Source: a virus
DNA: 53,240 nucleotides
IMG/VR virus record: IMGVR_UViG_3300046167_000167
Location: 1 to 53,240 of that record
Reading direction: 5' to 3' (one strand)
The notes under the pieces are model-generated. The model saw only the letters and a list, made by a program, of their open reading frames with translations. It did no database searches and was not told the DNA's origin. Positions 42,405 through 48,281 of the stretch are shown here, piece by piece. Position 1 is the stretch's first letter; every line of letters starts with the position of its first letter. The position numbers were made by a program, and so were the translations under genes.

Positions 42405-43121
42405 ATGAACCGCCAAGAAATCTTAAAGAAACTAAAAGCATTCGCTCAGCGCACTGTTGAAAATGGATGCACTGAGGCTGAGGCAATTGCAGCGGCCAAG
42501 GCTATGCAGTCACTGCAAGAAAAGTATGACTGCACACTCACAGAGCTAGACATCTCCCTGACTGAATATGTCAAAGATAAAATAACTTTAGGCACAAAAA
42601 TAAAGCATCCCGTCTGGGGTGCGCTGTTTGGTTTGCAGGTATTCACTGGGGTGCGCCTCGTTTCATATGGAACGAAGCTCACAGTCTTTGGACAACAGCA
42701 CTGCGTGGACAATGCCATCTACCTGATCAGCCTATTGCAATCATCTATGGAGCTAGAGTTTTTGAGATATAAAAATTCGGCAGATTATGCGGAGCAGAAA
42801 TTTTACCATCACGCCAGATCGATCCGCTCTAGCTTTATGAATGGAATGGCATCCCGCCTTAGTTCCCGTTTGCTGGCCATGCATAATGAGAGCCGCCAAA
42901 ATGTTGAGCAGCCGACAGGATCAAACGGCACGGCCTTGGTGGTCATGGCAGATAAGGCGCTCGATACCGCCTACAGGAAGGCCTTCCCCAATCTCAGATC
43001 AGGACGCAGTCAGACCACCAGCCGTGTTGCAGGGGCATCGTCTGCCGGACGCTCTGCCGCCGACCGTGTAGGCCTTCGCAGTGGGGTCTCAGGTGGCGGA
43101 TCGCAGAGGCTGTTAGGTTAA
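42405..43121 (+). CDS. DUF2786-like protein
   Basis: 238 residues. The N-terminal 40 (ILKKLKAFAQRTVENGCTEA, then EAIAAAKAMQSLQEKYDCTL) match the DUF2786 pattern of a short helix pair with EA.AA..A..L..KY. The middle is a helical domain with HPVWGALFGLQVF; the last 40 residues are Ser/Arg/Gly-rich and probably disordered. Function is unknown to me; such proteins occur on plasmids, phages and other mobile elements. It joins the next gene by TAATG. Confidence 0.65.
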   Translation: MNRQEILKKLKAFAQRTVENGCTEAEAIAAAKAMQSLQEKYDCTLTELDISLTEYVKDKITLGTKIKHPVWGALFGLQVFTGVRLVSYGTKLTVFGQQHCVDNAIYLISLLQSSMELEFLRYKNSADYAEQKFYHHARSIRSSFMNGMASRLSSRLLAMHNESRQNVEQPTGSNGTALVVMADKALDTAYRKAFPNLRSGRSQTTSRVAGASSAGRSAADRVGLRSGVSGGGSQRLLG

Positions 43122-43231
43122 TGGATCTGGTCAAAATACTGGGGCGGCTGACCGCAGCCGTCCAATTCGTTGTGGTGATTTTAGTCATCGCCAATTTCAT
43201 AAACATCGCAATTAAGTGGAGCATCATCTAA
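43121..43231 (+). CDS. 36-residue membrane protein
   Basis: MDLVKILGRLTAAVQF leads into a hydrophobic stretch (VVVILVIANFINIAI) and a short end. The start overlaps the previous stop (TAATG) and its stop overlaps the next ATG in the same way, arguing for a real gene. A single-pass inner-membrane peptide; role unknown. Confidence 0.6.
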   Translation: MDLVKILGRLTAAVQFVVVILVIANFINIAIKWSII

Positions 43232-43563
43232 TGCTAGTACAAACAAAAAACAGAATGGACCTTCTCCCTGCATCTGATCGCTGGCCAACGTCTGGCGATT
43301 ATTCTGCCAGCAATTGGAAGGCCTCGACCGTCACACTGGGGCATATCTTTTTGGGTGATCCACCGCAAAAAATGAAAGACGCAATTCACAATACTTCCGA
43401 CGCTGATCTGGTGTCAGGCTTCGGAGCAACCAATCGTCTGATCTGCTACTATCGTGTGCATCCTGTGACGAACAAGGATGAGATCGAGCATCAAGAGATC
43501 AGAAAAAACTTAATGGAAAACGAACTATGTATTCGGCTGAGGGCCGGGAGGGTAGAGCAATGA
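43231..43563 (+). CDS. Hypothetical protein
   Basis: 110 residues from ATG 43231 (MLVQTKNRMDLLPASDRW), chosen over an upstream ATG because of the TAATG coupling. Mixed alpha/beta composition. No family recognised. Its stop overlaps the next start by ATGA. Confidence 0.6.
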   Translation: MLVQTKNRMDLLPASDRWPTSGDYSASNWKASTVTLGHIFLGDPPQKMKDAIHNTSDADLVSGFGATNRLICYYRVHPVTNKDEIEHQEIRKNLMENELCIRLRAGRVEQ

Positions 43564-43742
43564 TAGCAGTGTGCAGAGATGAATGCGGTGATGAGCAACT
43601 TGTGGACTGCTTAGGCCAGGACACAGGCAATATTCCTGGTGAGTGGACCTTTAGATATTGGAGGCAGTGGTCTCCACTGCATCTAGCTTATGATCGCCAG
43701 CAAGGTGACGGCGATTATTACAATCCCGAAGAGGATTGTTGA
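43560..43742 (+). CDS. Small hypothetical protein
   Basis: 60 residues from ATG 43560 (MIAVCRDECGDEQLVDCLGQ), with four Cys, three near the start, and many Trp/Tyr (WTFRYWRQWSPLHLAY). The ATGA overlap sets the start. It is the last gene of the accessory block and precedes a terminator. Confidence 0.6.
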   Translation: MIAVCRDECGDEQLVDCLGQDTGNIPGEWTFRYWRQWSPLHLAYDRQQGDGDYYNPEEDC

Positions 43743-43772
43743 GGTAGCATCGATCATAACAAACGAATGAAG

Positions 43773-43795
43773 CAGGCCTCCGGGCCTGTTTTTTT
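43773..43795 (+). terminator. Rho-independent terminator ending the accessory block
   Basis: CAGGCC (43773-43778), loop TCCG, GGCCTG (43783-43788), seven Ts (43789-43795). Confidence 0.9.
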
Positions 43796-43827
43796 GTGCC
43801 TGACGTTAAAAGTAGGATGCACCTGAG

Positions 43828-43854
43828 AGGCTCAGAGAGAGCCGCACAGTGACG
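43828..43854 (+). repeat. 27-bp direct repeat, copy 1
   Basis: AGGCTCAGAGAGAGCCGCAC followed by AGTGACG; 25 of 27 bases match copy 2 at 43958-43984, 130 bases on. Confidence 0.9.
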
Positions 43855-43957
43855 CAACAGCTCAGTGGCATATTAGTGCAGTTAATAGTTTACCCCACTG
43901 AGAGCGGCTGTGCGTGGCTGTGTGATGGTGGGCTATTCGCGGCCAACACCTAGTGAC

Positions 43958-43984
43958 AGGCTCAGAGAAGGCCGCACAGTGACG
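43958..43984 (+). repeat. 27-bp direct repeat, copy 2
   Basis: AGGCTCAGAGAAGGCCGCAC followed by AGTGACG; partner of 43828-43854. Confidence 0.9.
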
Positions 43985-44040
43985 TTAGCAGCCAGCAATG
44001 GGTCGTAGGTGGTGGCGTAGGAATGGCGGCTCAGGTGGAC

Positions 44041-44118
44041 GGCTAGAGTGGACGGCTAGAGTGGACGGCTAGAGTGGACGGCTAGAGTGGACGGCTAGAG
44101 TGGACGGCTGGGGTAGAC
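44041..44118 (+). repeat. 13-bp tandem repeat array (iteron-like)
   Basis: Five perfect copies of GGCTAGAGTGGAC (44041-44105), then a degenerate copy GGCTGGGGTAGAC (44106-44118) and a partial match just before. The 13-base period breaks any reading frame, so it is not coding repeat. Confidence 0.95.
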
Positions 44119-44581
44119 ATCGAGGCAGGTGGCTGAAGGTATACAATCGCTCCCTTCGCTCCCTTGTCAGGTGATCGTCAGACCTCTGAGCAGGCGCAGC
44201 GCGTAGGCTCGATCGCTGGCAGATCGTGACATTTATCTCACAGTATTTTGCTTGTGGCAGATTGTGCCATAATTAATTTTATCGACATCTTTTAAATAGC
44301 TGTAATCTTTTGACAATTACCCAATCGACTGCCAACTGCTCAGTGGTAGGTTTAAGTATTACCCAATAAAAACAACAGCCTAAGATATTCTGCTATGATC
44401 TAATCTTTCTCAGCGAGATCTCGGCCACCCCCGGCGACTGCCACCCCCCTCCCCCCCGGTGTCGTATACAACCACGGCCTATTTTGGGAATTTTGCAACT
44501 GTAAATGGCCCCAAGCCGACTTCTAGGTACACGATATTCGTAAAGGCACTAGATGCAGTGGTTTTTAGGTATACAAGCACC

Positions 44582-44610
44582 TTGTAAAGTATTTAGCTAA
44601 CTGCTATACT
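44582..44610 (+). promoter_or_regulatory. Promoter at the start of the late-side genes
   Basis: TTGTAA (44582-44587), 17 bases, TATACT (44605-44610), leading into the gene at 44655. Confidence 0.6.
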
Positions 44611-44654
44611 AAGCCACCAAGTACCAATCTAGTTGTAGCGACTAGGACAACCAC

Positions 44655-44999
44655 ATGAGAGATCATCCCGCAGAGGATACTGGGGCAGACGGCAGACTGT
44701 TTGATGCTGGAATACCCTTCTACATCGATCACGACTTACAGGTAATCAACAGCGGCACACTGTTTGTGCAGTCTACTATTGAAGTTGGGGACATAGACAG
44801 GCTGACTGTCTTAAAACCTTTCTATGAGATAATCACTGACATCCTCGACAACGTAGAAGATGACTACGGTGAGCTATATGCCATAGCAAATGAACTTAAT
44901 AGAGAAGCGGAAAGGCTACGGGAATTAGCACAGAGGATAGAAGACAGCGACCAGAGTGTAGCTGATCTTTTTGATACTGCCTATGACTCAACAGCTTAG
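44655..44999 (+). CDS. Acidic hypothetical protein
   Basis: 114 residues, very acidic, with a helical C-terminal half (ELNREAERLRELAQRIEDSD). ATG is preceded by AGGA. It overlaps the start of the nuclease gene by 17 bases. No family recognised; the low pI and the gene order leave open a DNA-mimic or partner role for the nuclease, which is speculation. Confidence 0.6.
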   Translation: MRDHPAEDTGADGRLFDAGIPFYIDHDLQVINSGTLFVQSTIEVGDIDRLTVLKPFYEIITDILDNVEDDYGELYAIANELNREAERLRELAQRIEDSDQSVADLFDTAYDSTA

Positions 45000-45411
45000 T
45001 CTATTTCCATTAGACGAAGTACTTTCTGAGGAAGTTCTCAGTAAGAAGTGCATAGCCTGCGGATGTGATAAGGTCATTAGTGATTTCCCCATTCTACGCA
45101 GAGGTAGAGGTGAGCGGGATACTATGAGGTCTGTCTGCAAGGAATGCCACAAAGTAGCCTGTGCTATAGTGGCAGACTACAGAAATACTAACCCCTTGCC
45201 GGACGACTTTTGCTGTCCTCTATGTAGTAGAAGTATGGAAGACTTCCAAAAGGAAGGACGCTATAGGACACAGTCTCCTTTTTCAGTGGATCATAATCCT
45301 GAGACTCTAGAAGTACGCGGCTGGATATGTAACCCATGCAATAGTTCGATGGGTCTAGCTAAACATTCAGTAGACGTACTGAGCAACATGATAGAGTACC
45401 TACAAGCATAG
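44983..45411 (+). CDS. Endonuclease VII-like (HNH-type) recombination nuclease
   Basis: 142 residues from ATG 44983. Two zinc knuckles are visible: an N-terminal one (CIACG...CKECHK) and the catalytic one (CCPLC...CNPCN). The core FSVDHNPETLEVRGWICNPC plus NSSMG matches the DH...RG.LC..CN...G signature of T4 gp49-like endonuclease VII proteins, which resolve branched DNA before packaging. Located just ahead of the head genes, it fits clearance of junctions or a free-standing homing-type nuclease. Confidence 0.8.
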   Translation: MTQQLSLFPLDEVLSEEVLSKKCIACGCDKVISDFPILRRGRGERDTMRSVCKECHKVACAIVADYRNTNPLPDDFCCPLCSRSMEDFQKEGRYRTQSPFSVDHNPETLEVRGWICNPCNSSMGLAKHSVDVLSNMIEYLQA

Positions 45412-45452
45412 CGGGTATGCCACTTATCTATCTACTCCTTAGATCACCTAAT

Positions 45453-45461
45453 TGTTATAAT
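45453..45461 (+). promoter_or_regulatory. Extended -10 promoter for the DUF1127 gene
   Basis: TG-T-TATAAT (TATAAT at 45456-45461), with no good -35, followed at once by the palindrome GTGATCAC (45462-45469), a possible operator at the start point. Confidence 0.5.
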
Positions 45462-45490
45462 GTGATCACATATAGTTAAGGAGATTAGAT

Positions 45491-45676
45491 ATGTTCACTA
45501 AGTTATTTGCAATACTCGTACACACATTCACAGGCGAGAGTGCATTACTCAAGAGCCTACAGAAGACCCAACAGCAAAGGGCTGACTACTGGATCTTACA
45601 GAATATGACAGACAAGGATTTAAGGGATATCGGCATTACCCGTGGAGAGATTAACTCTAAGGTATTTGGCGGGTAG
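45491..45676 (+). CDS. DUF1127 family small protein
   Basis: 61 residues from ATG after AAGGAGA. The C-terminal half (ADYWILQNMTDKDLRDIGIT then RGEI) is the DUF1127 signature (L..L.DxxLRDIGLTR..I), common in alphaproteobacterial chromosomes and rarer in phages. Bacterial members have been linked to phosphate and carbon physiology and RNA turnover. It has its own promoter with a palindrome, so it may be expressed independently as a host-modulating gene. Confidence 0.75.
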   Translation: MFTKLFAILVHTFTGESALLKSLQKTQQQRADYWILQNMTDKDLRDIGITRGEINSKVFGG

Positions 45677-45826
45677 ACTGCTTTAAGTAATCTACTTAGG
45701 CACCTACCCCCATACTAGGGTGACTTAGAGTATGTATATAGTATACCGCTCAACCGACAATTCATTATACCCATTAATTACCTAACTGTCAATGTAAATA
45801 GTTAGCAACAGCACCTAATTAGGGGC

Positions 45827-45856
45827 TTGACCAAGTGTTACATTAAATGGTAAAAT
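45827..45856 (+). promoter_or_regulatory. Likely main late promoter
   Basis: TTGACC (45827-45832), 18 bases, TAAAAT (45851-45856), just upstream of the uninterrupted run of head genes from 45872 on. Confidence 0.65.
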
Positions 45857-45871
45857 GAAGGATAAATAAAA

Positions 45872-46129
45872 TTGTCGTTTAATTTATATTATATACGCGC
45901 TGCAATTCAAGAGCGCACAGGCCGAGTGCTAAAGTTCGATCACATCAAGAGACTGTTAGTAGAAGAGGGATTGGTTACTCAATCGGAGTTAGACGCCAAT
46001 CCCTTAGCTAAAGAGTTCGACGGGTATGGTCGATACTTTGCCACTGAAGATTGTTCAGTAGCTATACCGCTTGAGCCTAGAAGATTTATTCCAGAACTTA
46101 TTGATGAGGACTTTGACGATGAAAGCTAA
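45872..46129 (+). CDS. Hypothetical protein
   Basis: 85 residues from TTG 45872 with AAGGA upstream (MSFNLYYIRAAIQERTGRVL). Helical N-terminus, acidic end (PELIDEDFDDES). It overlaps the next gene by 11 bases. No family recognised. First gene behind the late promoter. Confidence 0.6.
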   Translation: MSFNLYYIRAAIQERTGRVLKFDHIKRLLVEEGLVTQSELDANPLAKEFDGYGRYFATEDCSVAIPLEPRRFIPELIDEDFDDES

Positions 46130-46292
46130 AGCGTGTGGCGCGGATGTTAGCCCAGCCAAGAAACGTAAGATGCCGTCCCTAAATATGGGCGGTATGGTTA
46201 CTAAGAAGAAGAAGCCAGCATACGGCGGCGGCGGGATGGCCATGAAGAAACCGGGCTATAGCTACGGCGGTATGGCTGGCAAAAAGAAGTAA
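46119..46292 (+). CDS. Small Lys/Gly/Met-rich protein
   Basis: 57 residues from ATG 46119 (MKAKACGADVSPAKKRKMPS). It consists of Lys clusters and Gly-Met/Gly-Tyr repeats (YGGGGMAMKKPGYSYGGMAG). Such short basic Gly-rich proteins occur near marine phage head genes. Possibly a DNA-binding or virion decoration peptide; function unknown. TAATG joins it to the next. Confidence 0.6.
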   Translation: MKAKACGADVSPAKKRKMPSLNMGGMVTKKKKPAYGGGGMAMKKPGYSYGGMAGKKK

Positions 46293-46489
46293 TGTTTGTC
46301 GGGGTCTTGCTTCTCTGTATGTCGGTAACAGACGTATCTAGCTGTGACGTACAGATGAAGCCTAAGACTATTTATTCTTCTCAAAAAGAATGCGCCGTAG
46401 AGATGTTTAAGATCGCCAAGTACGCAGCAAACAGATTGCAAATGGTGACCAAACCTTACTGCTTTTCAATAGAGGGACACAACATCTAG
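46292..46489 (+). CDS. Small exported protein, paralogue of 52299-52463
   Basis: 65 residues with an N-terminal hydrophobic, signal-like segment (MFVGVLLLCMSVTDVSSC) and a following Cys pattern: YSSQKECAVEM, then PYCFSIEG. The small ORF at 52299 has the same plan (hydrophobic start, YPSEKVCQE, then LYCFEI), so the two are likely paralogues. Probably membrane or periplasmic; a lysis or superinfection role is possible but not shown. Confidence 0.6.
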   Translation: MFVGVLLLCMSVTDVSSCDVQMKPKTIYSSQKECAVEMFKIAKYAANRLQMVTKPYCFSIEGHNI

Positions 46490-46510
46490 CAAAACTTTCG
46501 GGGGGGAGTG

Positions 46511-46966
46511 ATGCTTGCAGAAATTGCAATGGCCAACGCCGCGTTTTCGGTAATCAAAACGGCGGTGCAGAATGGCCGGGAACTAGCTCAGTGCGGTAAA
46601 TCTATCAGTGATTTCTTAACTGCCGAGGATAGCCTTAAAGAAAAAGCTGACAGTGACAAGAAATCTATTTTTAAAAAAGTCATGGGTAAGGACACCGCCG
46701 ACTTTGAAAGTTTCCTAGCTCTCGATCAGATCAAAGAACAGCGCCGTCAGCTTGAGTCTCATATGCGTCTGTACGGAAGACCCGGCCTCTACGATAGCTG
46801 GGTTGAGTATCAGGGGCAGGCTAGGAAGGCTAGGAAAGAGGCTGAGAGACAGCGGAAGAAGGAGAGAGAGGAGCTTGTAGAAGCCATCTCAATCTTCGCC
46901 GGAGTTATGATTATTTTAGGTCTGGCGGTAGGCGGCGGCTACCTTTTCTACATCTACAAAATGTGA
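46511..46966 (+). CDS. Helical protein with C-terminal membrane segment
   Basis: 151 residues from ATG 46511 behind a strong GGGGGAG site. Long charged helices (ARKARKEAERQRKKEREELV) are followed by a C-terminal membrane segment (IFAGVMIILGLAVGGGYLFY). Proteins of this form are widespread in marine phages near head genes. Tail-anchored topology is inferred; function unknown. Confidence 0.65.
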   Translation: MLAEIAMANAAFSVIKTAVQNGRELAQCGKSISDFLTAEDSLKEKADSDKKSIFKKVMGKDTADFESFLALDQIKEQRRQLESHMRLYGRPGLYDSWVEYQGQARKARKEAERQRKKEREELVEAISIFAGVMIILGLAVGGGYLFYIYKM

Positions 46967-46973
46967 GGCTTTC

Positions 46974-47243
46974 ATGGCAGGCAAGACTAAGGCTGAGAAG
47001 ATCGCCGCTGGTAAGAAACGTCACGGCTTTACCGCAGTAAATAAGCCACGGCGAGGCGGACCCAAGAAGTTTGAGGTTCTGGCGGTAGAGGGTGACAGCG
47101 TTAAGTATATCACCTTTGGCGATCCAAAGATGGAGATCCGCAAAGATAATCCCGCAGCCCGTAAATCGTTCAGAGCTAGGCACAAGTGTGACACGGCTAC
47201 TAGCAAATTAACGGCCAGATATTGGTCCTGCAAGAAATGGTGA
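46974..47243 (+). CDS. Small basic Cys-containing protein of marine phage type
   Basis: 89 residues, strongly basic. The C-terminal half (FGDPKMEIRKDNPAARKSFR then ARHKCDTATSKLTARYWSCK) is a pattern I recognise from many marine phages, including cyanophages: FGxPxMxIRKxxPARRxSFRARHxC...YWSC. Its role is not known to me; nucleic-acid binding or virion location is likely. It begins a run of three small basic genes before the terminase genes. Confidence 0.7.
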   Translation: MAGKTKAEKIAAGKKRHGFTAVNKPRRGGPKKFEVLAVEGDSVKYITFGDPKMEIRKDNPAARKSFRARHKCDTATSKLTARYWSCKKW

Positions 47244-47247
47244 TCTA

Positions 47248-47412
47248 ATGGCTGCTAAGAAGAAAACAAAGAAGGATGCCTGTTACGAGAAAGTAACGAA
47301 GGCAATGCCGCAAAACTCTGCATATCGGAGCGGTCACATAGTTAAGTGCCGCAAAGTTGGCGCTAAGAATTACAACATAGGCGGCAAAAAAAGTGGCAGC
47401 AAAAAAAAGTAG
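47248..47412 (+). CDS. 54-residue basic protein
   Basis: MAAKKKTKKDACYEKVTKAM start, IVKCRKVGAKNYN middle and a Lys/Gly/Ser end; two Cys. The segment KKDxCYxKV...SAY.SG..VKCRKVGA.N is one I recall from marine phage small proteins. It overlaps the next gene by 20 bases in another frame, across runs of seven and eight As. Confidence 0.7.
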   Translation: MAAKKKTKKDACYEKVTKAMPQNSAYRSGHIVKCRKVGAKNYNIGGKKSGSKKK

Positions 47413-47638
47413 TACCAGCGGTGGCCTAAAGAAGTGGTTCGGACAGAACGGCGGTAAGGGCTGGGTTAACTGTAAGACGGGTGGCCCCTGTGGACGTAAG
47501 TCTAAGAAGAGTGGTGGCTCCTACCCCGCCTGTAGGCCCACTATGGCTCAGTGCAAATCCAAAGCTGGGAAAGCCGCCACAGCAAAGAAAACTTCTTCCA
47601 AGAAGGTAAATTGGAAACCTAAGAGGAAGAAAGCATGA
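47393..47638 (+). CDS. Small basic Cys-rich protein (DUF5872-like pattern)
   Basis: 81 residues from GTG 47393. KKWFGQNGGKGWVNCKTGGP and CGRKSKKSGGSYPACRPT carry the order KKWF...WV..CK....CGRKS...YPACRPT known from DUF5872-like proteins; the rest is Lys/Ala-rich. Like its two neighbours it may bind DNA or metal. The stop overlaps the next ATG (ATGA). Confidence 0.65.
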   Translation: MAAKKSSTSGGLKKWFGQNGGKGWVNCKTGGPCGRKSKKSGGSYPACRPTMAQCKSKAGKAATAKKTSSKKVNWKPKRKKA

Positions 47639-47910
47639 GCGAAGATCGCCTTACCCGAATTGAGGATAAGTTGGACGCACTCTCAAACGCAGTCATTACT
47701 CTCGCCCGAATGGAGGAGCGCATGATTACTGTGTTTAAGCGTATGGACAATATCGATGACCAACAGAAAGCAATGTGGGATCGCATCGTTAAGCTAGATC
47801 AGCTTACTGCGTCCAGAGGCCATAAGCTTCAATTCTTTGAACGGATCTGGTGGATCGTATTCACAGCCTCAATAGGCGCTGGGTTTGTATATATGAGGAC
47901 GATGGGATGA
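47635..47910 (+). CDS. Coiled-coil protein with C-terminal membrane segment, holin candidate
   Basis: 91 residues. Heptad helices (RLTRIEDKLDALSNAVITLA) lead to a C-terminal hydrophobic segment (IWWIVFTASIGAGFVYM). This design is shared by small phage membrane proteins often named holin or haemolysin XhlA-like. It lies just before TerS, far from the lysozyme, so the holin idea is tentative. Confidence 0.6.
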   Translation: MSEDRLTRIEDKLDALSNAVITLARMEERMITVFKRMDNIDDQQKAMWDRIVKLDQLTASRGHKLQFFERIWWIVFTASIGAGFVYMRTMG

Positions 47911-48281
47911 AGACTGAAAAAGAATATACCGAAAAGCAGTTGATGTTCCTAGACGCCCTTATGTCTGAGGAGTGCAAAGGTAATATTAAGAAGGCCATGC
48001 AGGCCGCTGGCTATGCGGACAACACCTCTAGCACGGTAGTCGTATCCGCCCTGAAGGATGAGATTAACGACAGAGCCGCTATGGTGATGGCTATGAATAG
48101 CACCAAGGCAGCTTGGGGTATGGTAGACGTATTAGACGATCCCGGTGCTATGGGCGCTCGTAACTCTATCTCAGCGGCTTCCCAGATACTGGACCGCACA
48201 GGCCTCATTAAGAAAGAGCAAGTAGAAGTTAAGAATACAGGCGGGGCGATGTTTATATTGCCACCGAAGAGCGACGATTGA
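47907..48281 (+). CDS. Terminase small subunit-like protein
   Basis: 124 residues from ATG 47907 (ATGA overlap). The N-terminal part EKQLMFLDALMSEECKGNIK followed by KAMQAAGYADNTSST is the helix-turn-helix pattern of TerS DNA-binding domains; the C-terminus (MFILPPKSDD) resembles TerS tails. It overlaps TerL by four bases (TTGA). It would recognise packaging sites. Confidence 0.8.
   Translation: MKTEKEYTEKQLMFLDALMSEECKGNIKKAMQAAGYADNTSSTVVVSALKDEINDRAAMVMAMNSTKAAWGMVDVLDDPGAMGARNSISAASQILDRTGLIKKEQVEVKNTGGAMFILPPKSDD

Larger units (their letters stand above)
43796..44581. other. Repeat-rich noncoding region, candidate replication origin
   Basis: No convincing ORF in almost 0.8 kb. It contains a 27-bp direct repeat pair, an inverted pair CTCAGTGG/CCACTGAG (43861-43868, 43895-43902), a 13-bp tandem array, a further direct pair of form TGGCAGATYGTGMCAT (44217-44232, 44255-44270), another CTCAGTGG (44339-44346), two TTACCCAAT elements, an AT-rich stretch (about 44225-44400) and a C-rich tract near 44424-44458. 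Iterons beside AT-rich DNA at the boundary between accessory and late genes fit an origin, though a packaging or recombination site is possible. Confidence 0.45.

Noticed and set aside
44041-44118. CRISPR array
   Set aside because: The 13-bp units abut each other without spacers and no cas gene is present; it is a plain tandem repeat.
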